Shown: positions 8,648-17,152, counted from the stretch's first letter. The stretch is 53,305 nt of DNA from SIG424 sp045546695 (GCA_045546695.1 JAZQDE010000028.1:1-53305), one strand, 5' to 3'. Notes: generated by a model from the letters alone, not told the origin. Numbers and translations: made by a program.

Positions 8648-8691
8648 ACCTTCCGAATATATTTTAATAAATATATCCGGGAGGTTTTTTT
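8648..8691 (+). terminator. Rho-independent terminator whose 3' arm contains the spoIIIAA ribosome binding site
   Basis: A 17-bp stem (8648-8664 with 8669-8685, a few G-U pairs) and a 4-base loop are followed by seven T (8685-8691). It ends the binding-protein transcript. GGGAGG (8679-8684), the only ribosome binding site for spoIIIAA, lies in the 3' arm, 7 bases before the ATG. Any read-through RNA would therefore hide the site in the hairpin. Confidence 0.85.
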
Positions 8692-9639
8692 ATGCTGTTA
8701 AAAACATTTAAAAATGAGATAACGGACAGGTTGGGTGGAGAGACCCTTTACGTTGTATATTCTTTTTTTGAAAAGAATCCTGAAATGCTCCCCAAAGCAG
8801 GGGAAATAAGAATACGAACCGGACTGCCGCTTTGTATAAGTTGTGCAAATGTTAATGTGTTTATTTCTCCGTCAGGACAAAGGACTTCTGCACAAAAAGC
8901 ATACAAGCCTACAAAATATGAGGTGAACAATATTTTCACCAGGGTTTGTCGTAATTCACTATATGCTTTCAAAGAAGATATAAAATGTGGTTTTGTAACG
9001 TTACCGGGTGGGCACCGTGTAGGAATTGCCGGTAAAATACTTCCGGATGGATCAATATATGAGGTTTCGGGTCTGAATGTAAGAATATCGCGTGAAGTGA
9101 AAAATTGCTCACTTAAACTCCTTCGACATATTATCAGAAATAAGTATGACGTATATAACACATTAATAATATCACCACCATTGTGCGGTAAAACTACGAT
9201 AATAAGAGACATTGCGCGTGTCCTCGGGACCGGCTGCGAAGAGCCTGAGTTTGCAGGCGTAAACGTCGGACTGATTGACGAAAGGTCTGAAATTGCAGCA
9301 TGCTATCAGGGCGTTCCTACAAATGATGTAGGGCTTATGACTGATGTTTATGATTCATGTCCCAAAGACAAGGGGATTTTAATGATGATACGCACAATGG
9401 CTCCGAAAATAATAATAACGGATGAGATCGGCGGCAGCGGAGATGCGGCTGTGATTTCGTGTGCAATGAACGCAGGTGTGAGGATAATCGCAACGGCACA
9501 TGGATACAGTTTTGACGAGATGACAGTCAGATACGAGATAAAAGAAATGATTGAAAATGGTGTCTTTGAAAGATATATAACACTCAGTAACAGAAACGGA
9601 CCGGCGACTATTGAAGAAGTCAGGGGGGATAGCACGTGA
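8692..9639 (+). CDS. spoIIIAA: Stage III sporulation ATPase SpoIIIAA
   Basis: This 315-residue cytoplasmic ATPase resembles type II/IV secretion ATPases and is thought to drive the SpoIIIA-SpoIIQ channel that keeps the forespore alive. The P-loop reads SPPLCGKTT (161-169), where the first Gly of the classical motif is Ser. The family segment LIDERSE (194-200), Walker B KIIITDEIGG (239-248) and TAHGYS (268-273) follow. The ATG lies 7 bases after GGGAGG. It is the first of eight genes in canonical order; its end overlaps the GTG of spoIIIAB by four bases. In Bacillus subtilis this operon is read by sigma-E in the mother cell; I could not point to a convincing sigma-E promoter here. Confidence 0.95.
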   Translation: MLLKTFKNEITDRLGGETLYVVYSFFEKNPEMLPKAGEIRIRTGLPLCISCANVNVFISPSGQRTSAQKAYKPTKYEVNNIFTRVCRNSLYAFKEDIKCGFVTLPGGHRVGIAGKILPDGSIYEVSGLNVRISREVKNCSLKLLRHIIRNKYDVYNTLIISPPLCGKTTIIRDIARVLGTGCEEPEFAGVNVGLIDERSEIAACYQGVPTNDVGLMTDVYDSCPKDKGILMMIRTMAPKIIITDEIGGSGDAAVISCAMNAGVRIIATAHGYSFDEMTVRYEIKEMIENGVFERYITLSNRNGPATIEEVRGDST

Positions 9640-10166
9640 TTGTTGTGAAAATAATAGGTGCAGTGCTGATTCTTGTGTCGGGATATATGTTCGGGAAACA
9701 TATAAAAGATGATATGACAAACAGGAGTGATGTTATTTTTTACATAAATAAGGCACTTGCGTATATAGAAAATAAAATTGTAATTGAAAATGCATATCTT
9801 GAAGACATACTTGCTCAGTGTCAGCCTGAAATATATAAAGATAAAAAAATTCCGCAACCATTCACTCTTACCTGTAAAAAAATGACAGAAGAAAATGAAA
9901 ATATTGTAGATGCGTGGCAAAAAGCACTTGAAGTGATGTTTATGGAAAACGATTACATCAAAGATGAAGAAAAAGAATATATGTATCAGGTGGGAGTATG
10001 CCTGTATCTTCCTGATAAAACGAGACAATCGCAAGGACTCAGAACTATTATAGATAACCTCGGTCCGGTTGCAAAAAAGGTTGAGGAAAAGGCAAAAAAG
10101 GACGGAAAAATGGCACTTCAGATATCAATGATATGCGCAATCCTGCTGATAATTCTGATTATATAA
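9636..10166 (+). CDS. spoIIIAB: Stage III sporulation protein SpoIIIAB
   Basis: The 176-residue protein has a membrane segment at each end (about 4-22 and 157-175) and a helical middle part, the layout of SpoIIIAB, a GspF-like inner-membrane partner of the SpoIIIAA ATPase. The conserved end segment GKMALQISMICAILLIILII is present. The GTG start overlaps the spoIIIAA stop (GTGA), giving tight translational coupling. The length is near that of the Bacillus protein. Confidence 0.92.
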   Translation: MIVVKIIGAVLILVSGYMFGKHIKDDMTNRSDVIFYINKALAYIENKIVIENAYLEDILAQCQPEIYKDKKIPQPFTLTCKKMTEENENIVDAWQKALEVMFMENDYIKDEEKEYMYQVGVCLYLPDKTRQSQGLRTIIDNLGPVAKKVEEKAKKDGKMALQISMICAILLIILII

Positions 10167-10178
10167 CGGGAGTTTAAT

Positions 10179-10373
10179 ATGGATATAGATTTGATTTTTA
10201 AAATTGCGGGAATAGGAATTGTTGTCGCTGTTTTGAATATATTAATGACAAAAAGTGGCAGAGACGAGCAGGGAACAATGATAATAATTGCCGGACTTGT
10301 CGTGGTTCTTGTTGTTCTTGCCGGTGAGATTTCAGAACTGTTTGAGATATTGAATAAACTTTTTAAAAAGTGA
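10179..10373 (+). CDS. spoIIIAC: Stage III sporulation protein SpoIIIAC
   Basis: A 64-residue protein with two membrane helices (about 5-20 and 31-50), matching SpoIIIAC in size, hydrophobicity and operon position. It starts 12 bases after spoIIIAB behind a GGGAG site. SpoIIIAC and SpoIIIAD are related small membrane components of the mother-cell channel base. Confidence 0.92.
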   Translation: MDIDLIFKIAGIGIVVAVLNILMTKSGRDEQGTMIIIAGLVVVLVVLAGEISELFEILNKLFKK

Positions 10374-10392
10374 AACTTGCGGGAGCCGAAGA

Positions 10393-10782
10393 ATGGATGA
10401 CGTAATCAGAATATCTGCATTTTTTATCATAACAGCAATTATAGTAATTCTTGTCAGAATTATGCGGCCGGAAATGGCAGGACCGGTACTGGTTGGGAGC
10501 AGTGTGATAATTTTCACTTATATCGCAAGTGTGATTGGCGGTATTTTTGATTCCGGTATAGAAATTGTAGACAAGACCGGCCTGGACAAAGAACAGATAA
10601 CGCTGCTTTTTAAAGTAATAATTGCCGTATACGTCATGGAATTTGCGCGCGGGATCTGTATTGACCTCGGAGAAACAGGACTTGCGCAAAAAATAGATAT
10701 GTGTGGTCGCGTATATCTCATCATACTGATTCTGCCAACGTGTATATCTTTGATAACAACAATAACGTCATTTATACAATAA
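10393..10782 (+). CDS. spoIIIAD: Stage III sporulation protein SpoIIIAD
   Basis: A 129-residue membrane protein with about four helices. Its C-terminal half contains the family segment MEFARGICIDLGETGLAQKI, which includes the characteristic acidic residues within a membrane region. It lies 19 bases after spoIIIAC. It belongs to the channel base in the mother-cell (outer forespore) membrane. Confidence 0.92.
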   Translation: MDDVIRISAFFIITAIIVILVRIMRPEMAGPVLVGSSVIIFTYIASVIGGIFDSGIEIVDKTGLDKEQITLLFKVIIAVYVMEFARGICIDLGETGLAQKIDMCGRVYLIILILPTCISLITTITSFIQ

Positions 10783-10794
10783 AAGGAAAAAATA

Positions 10795-11679
10795 ATGGAA
10801 AAAATTATAACTGACTTTTTACATGAATTAGGAGAAAATTATCCAACAATTGTCGGCGTGACGGCAATCTGTTTTGTTGGCATTTTGTTATCGTCGGCTA
10901 TTTCAGATAATAACGATAAGAAAGAAATCGCGTCACTTGCCATATTAAGTATCGGAGCAACACCTTTGCTTGCTGATTTGTCACAAATTGTAATGGAAAC
11001 AAAAGAAACAGTAGGAGACATACAAATGACCTTGTCGGCAAGTGTGCCGGCGCTCAGTACCATGAATCTGGGTAACAGCAGTGTTTCACAAATCGTATTT
11101 TTCCTTTTGACTGAAGTTATTATAATGCTTCTTAATAAAGTGTTTTTGCCGCTTGTACTGATATATGTGGCGCTGAGTTTTTGTGGTGCTTTTTCAGATA
11201 GATTCAATGTCAATAGTATTAAAAACACTGTAAAAAGCTTTTTCACGTGGGGGCTTGGTACGATGATGATAATATTTTCCGTAATTTCATTATTGTGTGG
11301 TGCGATGGATGGTGCAAAACAGACACTTCTTGGCAGAACACTTAAGCATACCGGCAGCATGGTACCTGTTGTCGGAAGATATCTTGCAGAGAGTGCGGAT
11401 CTGACTTTTGCCGGGCTGAACGTTATGAAAAGTACGGCAGGCGTATCTGCGACGACAGCACTTGTAGGTGTAATGATTGCACCTATATTAAAAATCGCGT
11501 CGTACATTCTCTTATATCGTCTGTGTTCTACAATTATGAAACCGGTTGATAATTCGGGCCTTTGCAGCATAACGGACAGTGTGACAGATGCTTTTACAAT
11601 GCTGGGAGGAATTGTCATTCTTGTATCAGTTATGGCGATTATGAATATTTCAATGCTTGTGAAAATATCTGTTGGATGA
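10795..11679 (+). CDS. spoIIIAE: Stage III sporulation protein SpoIIIAE, short form
   Basis: A 294-residue polytopic membrane protein whose segments SMVPVVGRYLAESADL and AGVSATTALVGVMIAPILK mark it as SpoIIIAE. The Bacillus subtilis protein has about 400 residues with an N-terminal signal and exported region. Here translation begins just before the first membrane helix, and that region is missing. I saw no in-frame start further upstream: the gene begins 12 bases after spoIIIAD behind an AAAGGAAAA site. The core with its 6-7 helices is intact, so this is probably a natural short form. Confidence 0.9.
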   Translation: MEKIITDFLHELGENYPTIVGVTAICFVGILLSSAISDNNDKKEIASLAILSIGATPLLADLSQIVMETKETVGDIQMTLSASVPALSTMNLGNSSVSQIVFFLLTEVIIMLLNKVFLPLVLIYVALSFCGAFSDRFNVNSIKNTVKSFFTWGLGTMMIIFSVISLLCGAMDGAKQTLLGRTLKHTGSMVPVVGRYLAESADLTFAGLNVMKSTAGVSATTALVGVMIAPILKIASYILLYRLCSTIMKPVDNSGLCSITDSVTDAFTMLGGIVILVSVMAIMNISMLVKISVG

Positions 11680-11694
11680 ATAAGGAAGATAATA

Positions 11695-12288
11695 ATGACT
11701 GAGTGGATTGTAAAAATAATTGCTGCTTCTCTTTTTCTGACAATATGCTCGTATATACTGCCGGCCGGGAATATAAAGAAAACCGCAATGGTATTATTTG
11801 GTTTTGTTTTTATTACAGTTTTCCTGATACCGGTCGGGAAAATCAGTGAAAATAATATATTTGAAAAAGCAAGACATATTTTTACAGGTAAATATAAAGT
11901 GGAAACAGTACAGGGAGAGGGTGGTGAAATGATTATATCTGAATATAAGAGACAGATTGAAACTGTTGTTACTGAATACATAAATAAGGACGGCACACTG
12001 TTTTGTGAAAAAAGCACGGTGTATGTAAACAGTGATATAGAATCACCTGATTTTGGAAAAATAGAAACCATTTACTGTTATATCTCACACCGGGCAGATG
12101 ATGATTCTCTGATTAAGGAGGATCAGGAGGCTATCAGTCAGATAATAATTGATATAAATGGTATACATTCTACGACAAAAGAGGAAGAAACCGAAGACTT
12201 ATCGTATAAAGAAAAAGCACGTGATCTTGTGGCTGAATATCTGATGATCGACCGTGAAAAAGTACATATTATGGATATTAAGGAGTAA
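11695..12288 (+). CDS. spoIIIAF: Stage III sporulation protein SpoIIIAF
   Basis: A 197-residue protein with two N-terminal membrane helices (about 5-25 and 31-47) and a soluble C-terminal domain, as in SpoIIIAF, whose soluble part has a ring-building fold. The end segment EKARDLVAEYLMIDREKVHI is typical. It lies 15 bases after spoIIIAE and 3 bases before spoIIIAG. Confidence 0.9.
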   Translation: MTEWIVKIIAASLFLTICSYILPAGNIKKTAMVLFGFVFITVFLIPVGKISENNIFEKARHIFTGKYKVETVQGEGGEMIISEYKRQIETVVTEYINKDGTLFCEKSTVYVNSDIESPDFGKIETIYCYISHRADDDSLIKEDQEAISQIIIDINGIHSTTKEEETEDLSYKEKARDLVAEYLMIDREKVHIMDIKE

Positions 12289-12291
12289 AAA

Positions 12292-12867
12292 ATGAAAAAG
12301 ATAAACATTAGATTTTTACGCAAGTACCGAGTAGAAATAATCTGTCTGATATTGGGTGTCGTGCTGATGCTCGGATGCAGATTGTTACCGGAAAGAGAGT
12401 CCGATAAAGAAAAAACGAAATCAAATAATGAGAATCTGTCTTCCGGAATAAAAGAGGAGTTCAATAACGAAGGAGAGTTTTATACAGTTTTTTACCAAAA
12501 GCAAATTGAAGATTTTGTCAGTAAAATTGAAGGCGTGTCTTCGGTAAGTGTCATCGTATATATTGACAGCGTAAATGACATAGTGTCTGCGCAGAATACA
12601 AACAGCAGTGAAGAGAAAATCGATGAAAAGGACAGTAGCGGCGGCTCTCGCGAGACCATAACTAATTCGCAAAGCAATGAATATGTGGTGATAACGGATA
12701 AAGACGGTAATGAATCAGTCGTTGTTATCAGCAATAAAATGCCGGAAATTTCCGGCGTGGCAATCTGCGCAAAAGGCGCTTCTTCTAACGTTGTCCGTGA
12801 AAAAATAATCAATTCTGTCAAAAGTGCATTTGGCCTTGAAGATGATGAAATATTTGTTTGCTCATAA
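12292..12867 (+). CDS. spoIIIAG: Stage III sporulation protein SpoIIIAG
   Basis: A 191-residue protein with one N-terminal membrane helix (about 15-30) and an extracytoplasmic domain containing EDFVSKIEGVSSVSVIVYID and the late motif MPEISGVAICAKGASSNVV, both typical of SpoIIIAG. In Bacillus this domain forms a large ring between the two membranes around the forespore. Between the conserved halves is a Ser/Asn/Glu-rich stretch (about residues 98-125), as usual. It starts 3 bases after spoIIIAF. Confidence 0.92.
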   Translation: MKKINIRFLRKYRVEIICLILGVVLMLGCRLLPERESDKEKTKSNNENLSSGIKEEFNNEGEFYTVFYQKQIEDFVSKIEGVSSVSVIVYIDSVNDIVSAQNTNSSEEKIDEKDSSGGSRETITNSQSNEYVVITDKDGNESVVVISNKMPEISGVAICAKGASSNVVREKIINSVKSAFGLEDDEIFVCS

Positions 12868-12924
12868 GTTATATTTTACAGTGTCGTCGCATAGTATTTA
12901 TTAATCAACAAGGAGGTGCAGGAT

Positions 12925-13449
12925 GTGAATAAAATTAAAGATTTACTGAGTCTGATGGGGAAAAATAAAAAAGCGGTGTTTATTTTGGTGAGCTGTATGG
13001 CTTTACTCGTTTTCGGAGTTGTATATAAAGTCGCACCGGGAACAGATGCGGATAAGACGGTGAATAAAAAACCACAACAGGCAGTGTCTGATGAAAATGA
13101 GCCGGAGAGCGAAGAGGTCAGTTCGGATGCCGGGAAAGAGACTGACAATACAGTGCCGGCGGGAGTTGAAGTTATTGATGACGTGGATGAATATTTTGCA
13201 GGTCTCAGGGTAGATAATGCAGATATGCACAGCGACTACAAGGCAGCATGTGATCAAATCAGAATGTCAGTCCTTACTAGAGGATACGAAGATGCTTTTG
13301 TTTGCGTGACAGATGGAAATACACTTGAAATTACTGTACTTTGCACAACACTTACAGAAGATGAGGTAAGTGTCATTGCAAATGCTGCAGCGGATGTGTT
13401 CGAAGGTGGATTACATAGCATCGTTGTTAAGGGAATATGCGGAGAATGA
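12925..13449 (+). CDS. spoIIIAH: Stage III sporulation protein SpoIIIAH
   Basis: A 174-residue single-pass membrane protein. It has a helix at about 19-36, an acidic low-complexity linker (about 45-80), then the conserved YscJ/FliF-like domain containing YFAGLRVDNADMHSDYKAAC. SpoIIIAH docks on SpoIIQ of the forespore to close the channel. The start is GTG at 12925, 8 bases after AGGAGG (12911-12916); an in-frame GTG at 12916 overlaps the ribosome binding site and was rejected. Here the linker and ring domain are shorter than in Bacillus. It is the last gene of the operon. Confidence 0.9.
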   Translation: MNKIKDLLSLMGKNKKAVFILVSCMALLVFGVVYKVAPGTDADKTVNKKPQQAVSDENEPESEEVSSDAGKETDNTVPAGVEVIDDVDEYFAGLRVDNADMHSDYKAACDQIRMSVLTRGYEDAFVCVTDGNTLEITVLCTTLTEDEVSVIANAAADVFEGGLHSIVVKGICGE

Positions 13450-13450
13450 A

Positions 13451-13466
13451 TATTTCCCGGGAAATA
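13451..13466. repeat. 16-bp perfect palindrome after spoIIIAH
   Basis: TATTTCCCGGGAAATA is a perfect palindrome 2 bases after the spoIIIAH stop. It has no loop and no T-run, so it is not a usual terminator. It lies 10 bases upstream of the -35 of the next promoter and may be a regulator site. Confidence 0.5.
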
Positions 13467-13475
13467 AAAGATTTC

Positions 13476-13504
13476 TTGATTTACCTGCGAAAAAAATGTA
13501 TCAT
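13476..13504 (+). promoter_or_regulatory. Sigma-A promoter for the 13591-15580 gene pair
   Basis: TTGATT (13476-13481), a 17-base spacer, and TATCAT (13499-13504). It separates the downstream gene pair from the spoIIIA operon. Confidence 0.55.
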
Positions 13505-13590
13505 ACCGCTACCTTCTATGGCAATCATATCACTTTAATCGCAGCCGCCTTGGGGAGAATATTATTACATTTAAAAGGCAGGTGTACCAC

Positions 13591-14712
13591 ATGGTAAGAT
13601 TAAAGGATATCCTTGTATGCCGCAGCAACAAGGAACTGTATGAATTATATAAGAAAGTAAACAGATATCGTGGTGACAGATCAGAGATTGAATACAGTCT
13701 TTCACAAAAGACCCACGATATCTTAGTTCTGTATTTATGCGACGTTCTGACTGACAAGGCAATGTTTGAAGCTATTGCTCTTGCTTCTTTTTCACATGAA
13801 TATTATAACCTCGTATCATTACTTGATAACGTTACACTGGCATGTAAGGTTGATAGCTTTATAGACGAATATGGTGTTTTTGAAGATGAATACGAGAGCT
13901 GCGAAGACGATTTTGTTGTTCCGGTATTATATGAAAAATGGCTGGAGTGGGGTATTGTCTATATCGGAAAGAATGCATCGGATGAATATTTCATGTCAAT
14001 TACAGCAGATTTTATCGACTATGTCAGGGATATATACAAGCCGGAAGATGAAGCGATTTATGATGCTGTTTCATTTGCGTATAGCTGTTGTTGTGCAATG
14101 TCAAATATAAATGGGATTGTTCCGATAGAAGTTGTACGGAGCGTTTACAATCTGAATTCGCAAGGCAGAGAACTGCACTCAGAACAACTTCTTAAGATTG
14201 TTGAACATTATAGATCGTTCAGAGAGTCGAATTTTATTGTTTACAATGACCTGTTTGTATTGGAATCGCTGATGAAGAAGAAAGATGGAAAATATCTGCC
14301 GGACAAAGAATATTTCAGATTGCTCGCCGCGCAGGCAGATAAACCGTTTTACATACCGTCTTCTGCTGAGACGATATTTGACTATGACGACAGTCGGGCA
14401 ATATGGATGGATCTTGATTGTCTGGCACTGGCAGCGTACTTAGAAGATGAACTGCATATTGATAATATTGAGGCTCTCAGCATAACGTCGACTATTAAAT
14501 ATTCTTTTATGGAAAACGGCGGTATCAACGATGCCTTTGACATACTCCGCCGTAATAATATTAATTTATCGGTGCAATGTGTTCATAAAGAGATTATAAG
14601 ACTTGTTATACAGATTAAAGATAATATCAGACTGAAAATCAATCGTGGGCATACGATTCGTGAAATGCGGAGGATGAATTATGACAAGGCGAAGATTTCT
14701 GAAACGTTTTAA
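13591..14712 (+). CDS. Conserved-looking protein of unknown function
   Basis: I do not recognise this 373-residue protein. It has no signal peptide or membrane helix, is acidic, rich in Tyr, Asp and Glu, and looks mostly alpha-helical. A CC doublet and a Cys in YSCCCAM lie near residue 170 but form no clear metal site. The chosen ATG (13591) has an AGGTG six bases upstream; a GTG at 13582 overlaps that site. The end overlaps the next gene by 32 bases, so the two are translated together, which suggests a link with the metallo-beta-lactamase-fold lipoprotein. It is preceded by its own promoter, after the spoIIIA operon. Confidence 0.75.
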   Translation: MVRLKDILVCRSNKELYELYKKVNRYRGDRSEIEYSLSQKTHDILVLYLCDVLTDKAMFEAIALASFSHEYYNLVSLLDNVTLACKVDSFIDEYGVFEDEYESCEDDFVVPVLYEKWLEWGIVYIGKNASDEYFMSITADFIDYVRDIYKPEDEAIYDAVSFAYSCCCAMSNINGIVPIEVVRSVYNLNSQGRELHSEQLLKIVEHYRSFRESNFIVYNDLFVLESLMKKKDGKYLPDKEYFRLLAAQADKPFYIPSSAETIFDYDDSRAIWMDLDCLALAAYLEDELHIDNIEALSITSTIKYSFMENGGINDAFDILRRNNINLSVQCVHKEIIRLVIQIKDNIRLKINRGHTIREMRRMNYDKAKISETF

Positions 14713-15580
14713 AATTCTGATTGTTGCTTTATATCTGCTTGTTTTTCTGTGCTGCAACTCCGGGTGCGGCACAGATTATTCTTTTCGTGCGATTGATATA
14801 AGAAAATTTACAGAGGCGCCTTTTGCTGTTTGCTATATAGACGTAGGACAAGGTGACTGTAGCCTGATACAGTGTGGCGGTGAATATATGTTGATAGACT
14901 CAGGGCAAGAGGAGTATGTCGGAGTTGTTTTTGATTATATTGAGATGTTTGGCGTCTGTTCGTTTAAGTATGTTGTAGTGACGCATCCGCACAGTGACCA
15001 CATCGGCGGAATGCATAAAATACTTTCGGAAAAAACAGTTGAATACATAATTATGTCAGATGTTGCAAACGAGATAAGGGAGTATGAGATGATGACAGAT
15101 GCTATAGAGAATAAAAATCTGTCTGTCCTTGAGCCTTGTCCGGGCGACGTATATCCGCTCGGACAAGGATTTTTCACGATACTGGCGCCAGCTTCCGTCC
15201 GGTATGAAGAACTTAATAATTATTCTGTCGTTCTGAAGTTTGATTATATGGAAACGTCGTTTCTTTTTACCGGAGATTGTGAAAAAGAATCTGAAAATGA
15301 AATATTAAGCAGCGGATATGACATTGAAAGTGATGTTATCAAAATTGCGCATCATGGGTCCTCTACAAGTTCGGATAGAGCATTTTTCAACAGAGTAAGG
15401 CCGCAAATTGCTGTGATTCAGGTAGGAGAGGATAATGAATACGGCCACCCTCATACGGAGGTTCTGGAACTTATCGGGGAATATTGCATGCAATGTTACC
15501 GCACAGACAAGCAAGGAACGATAATTATAGTCAGTGATGGTACTTGCTTGCGTATACTTACAGAAAAAGGATTTACATAG
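14681..15580 (+). CDS. ComEC-like metallo-beta-lactamase-fold hydrolase, exported
   Basis: The 299-residue protein begins with Arg/Lys and a hydrophobic segment ending LCCNSGCG, so it is membrane-anchored or a lipoprotein facing outside. The hydrolase domain has YIDVGQGDCSLI (52-63), the metal motif HPHSDHIGG (102-110: H102, H104, D106, H107), a later FTGD and KIAHHGS, all as in the C-terminal domain of ComEC, which acts on DNA during uptake. Stand-alone proteins of this type are common in Clostridia and may be extracellular nucleases or phosphodiesterases. The ATG has GGAGG 7 bases upstream. It overlaps the preceding unknown gene by 32 bases. Confidence 0.85.
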   Translation: MTRRRFLKRFKILIVALYLLVFLCCNSGCGTDYSFRAIDIRKFTEAPFAVCYIDVGQGDCSLIQCGGEYMLIDSGQEEYVGVVFDYIEMFGVCSFKYVVVTHPHSDHIGGMHKILSEKTVEYIIMSDVANEIREYEMMTDAIENKNLSVLEPCPGDVYPLGQGFFTILAPASVRYEELNNYSVVLKFDYMETSFLFTGDCEKESENEILSSGYDIESDVIKIAHHGSSTSSDRAFFNRVRPQIAVIQVGEDNEYGHPHTEVLELIGEYCMQCYRTDKQGTIIIVSDGTCLRILTEKGFT

Positions 15581-15585
15581 CAGAG

Positions 15586-15614
15586 TTGATAACGGTGAGG
15601 ATTTGATTTATAAT
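15586..15614 (+). promoter_or_regulatory. Sigma-A promoter of the GNAT/PopT/CPBP/GtrA unit
   Basis: TTGATA (15586-15591), a 17-base spacer, and TATAAT (15609-15614). It starts 6 bases after the stop of the hydrolase gene, and the ATG follows 26 bases after the -10. Confidence 0.75.
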
Positions 15615-15640
15615 TACCATAAAAAATCAGGATGGTTTTT

Positions 15641-16231
15641 ATGAAGCAGCTTAAAATGAGAATAACAGCAACCGATAAAAGTGAACCGGAACTTCCGGCC
15701 GGATTTATTGTCCGGGCGGCTGACGACAGTTCTGTTGCTGACAGACAGGCATGGGTGGATATCTGCAAAAATGGACTTCTTCCGGAAAATGCAGATATAC
15801 AGATGTATGAAGATGTTCTGATTAAACACGAAGGATATAAAGCGGGCGATACGTTCTTTGTTATAAACACATCAGACCGCAGGCCTGTCGCTACCGTGAC
15901 AACGATATGTTTGCCGGGAAATGAAGGCTACGTTCACATGGTGGCGGCAAGGGAAGAAGCAAGAGGAAAAGGCATAGGTAATTTTCTGTCGGATTTTGCA
16001 GTGTATAATCTTATATGTCAGGGAAGAACCAATATCTGGCTGACGACAGATGATTTTCGCGTGTCCGCAATCAGAAGCTATTTAAGGTCGGGATTCCGTC
16101 CTGTGGATTGTGACACAGATATGGAAGAAAGATGGCTTGCGTGGGTTGAAAAATACGGGTATAATGACGTGGAGTTTCTTGATGAAAAAGGAACTGTGAT
16201 TAAATATCTGAATAATAAGCCTCGTAAGTGA
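15641..16231 (+). CDS. GNAT-family N-acetyltransferase
   Basis: A 196-residue protein whose C-terminal half carries the acetyl-CoA-binding motif of GNAT enzymes: VHMVAAREEARGKGIGNFLS (about 97-116, with the RGKGIG loop) and later YLRSGFRPVD. It would acetylate an amine, but the acceptor cannot be read from sequence. The first ~90 residues are less typical. The start is the second of two in-frame ATGs, because AGGA lies 8 bases before it. The end is 29 bases before the PopT start, so the four genes to 18455 probably share the 15586 promoter. Confidence 0.82.
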   Translation: MKQLKMRITATDKSEPELPAGFIVRAADDSSVADRQAWVDICKNGLLPENADIQMYEDVLIKHEGYKAGDTFFVINTSDRRPVATVTTICLPGNEGYVHMVAAREEARGKGIGNFLSDFAVYNLICQGRTNIWLTTDDFRVSAIRSYLRSGFRPVDCDTDMEERWLAWVEKYGYNDVEFLDEKGTVIKYLNNKPRK

Positions 16232-16260
16232 GTTGCTTGTTTTCCGAATGGAGTTTGCTT

Positions 16261-17151
16261 GTGAAAAATAAGATTTTAGCACCTATAATGTTGTTCCTCA
16301 AGGGTATTATGGTTGGTATCGCCAATATAATCCCCGGCGTAAGCGGTGGTACAATAGCAGTAATCGTAGGCGTCTTTGACAGAATGCTTGAGGCATTGAA
16401 TACATTATTCAAAAAGTTCAAAGAAAACATGAAGTTCCTGATTCCTCTCGGTCTCGGCGCAGTCTTCGGTATTTTGGCTCTTAGCAGAATAATGGAATAC
16501 TGTCTTGTGAAATTCGAACTCCCGACAAACTTCTTTTTCGTTGGCCTTGTTATTGGTTCTGTTCCGCTGATTTATAAAAAAGTAGATGACAATATTACAA
16601 AAGTAAAGCCTGTTTATATAATTCCATTTCTTATCGGAGCCGGTAGCGTAATTGCACTCAGTGTAGTACAGACATTCTTTGTGAATACAGAAGCAGTACC
16701 GACTGCGGCTATTCCGGAAATGTCTGTCAGCACAGTTGTTATGTTTTTACTTTATGGTGTTATAGCTTCTGTTGCTATGGTTATACCGGGAATCAGTGGA
16801 TCACTTGTTATGGTACTTCTTGGCGCATATGATAAAGTAATTGCAGCCATCAATGGACTTACATCTTTTGGCGATACGCAGACGATGATTGAGTCATTCC
16901 TCGTTTTACTTCCGTTTGGTATTGGTATCGTCTTCGGTGTATTTTCAGTTGCAAAAGTTTTTGCGCTGCTTCTTAAGAAATTCCCCGGAGCAACGTATGT
17001 TGCTATTCTCGGACTCATGGTAGGCTCGTGTGTTGCACTTCTTATCAATATGAAATTATATACTTTGTCACCATTGATAATTGTTATCCTTGTATCGGCA
17101 CTTACGGCTGTGGCAGGATTCTTTACGTCTTTCTTCTTGGGAAGGGAGTAA
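16261..17151 (+). CDS. popT: DUF368 membrane protein, undecaprenyl-phosphate translocase (PopT type)
   Basis: A 296-residue polytopic membrane protein with the family hallmark MVGIANIIPGVSGGTIAVI (about 17-35) and its internal repeat SVAMVIPGISGSLVMVLLGA, placed symmetrically in the two halves. DUF368 proteins have been shown to recycle undecaprenyl phosphate across the membrane (PopT), the carrier for peptidoglycan and wall sugars. The start is GTG at 16261, 7 bases after GGAG; an in-frame GTG at 16228 lacks a good site. It precedes a CPBP protease and a GtrA protein by one base and by overlap respectively, which suggests a shared role in lipid-carrier or envelope biology. Confidence 0.87.
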   Translation: MKNKILAPIMLFLKGIMVGIANIIPGVSGGTIAVIVGVFDRMLEALNTLFKKFKENMKFLIPLGLGAVFGILALSRIMEYCLVKFELPTNFFFVGLVIGSVPLIYKKVDDNITKVKPVYIIPFLIGAGSVIALSVVQTFFVNTEAVPTAAIPEMSVSTVVMFLLYGVIASVAMVIPGISGSLVMVLLGAYDKVIAAINGLTSFGDTQTMIESFLVLLPFGIGIVFGVFSVAKVFALLLKKFPGATYVAILGLMVGSCVALLINMKLYTLSPLIIVILVSALTAVAGFFTSFFLGRE

Positions 17152-17152
17152 A

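Noticed and set aside
9348..10034. 228-codon minus-strand open frame opposite spoIIIAA and spoIIIAB
   Set aside because: Low-complexity Phe/Ile-rich translation, antisense to real genes, no motif.
10839..12071. 410-codon open frame on the minus strand opposite spoIIIAE and spoIIIAF
   Set aside because: It is antisense to two clear sporulation genes, shows no family motif and has no ribosome binding site; a shadow of the plus-strand codons.
13451..13466. Palindrome after spoIIIAH as a terminator
   Set aside because: No loop and no T-run follow; listed as a repeat instead.
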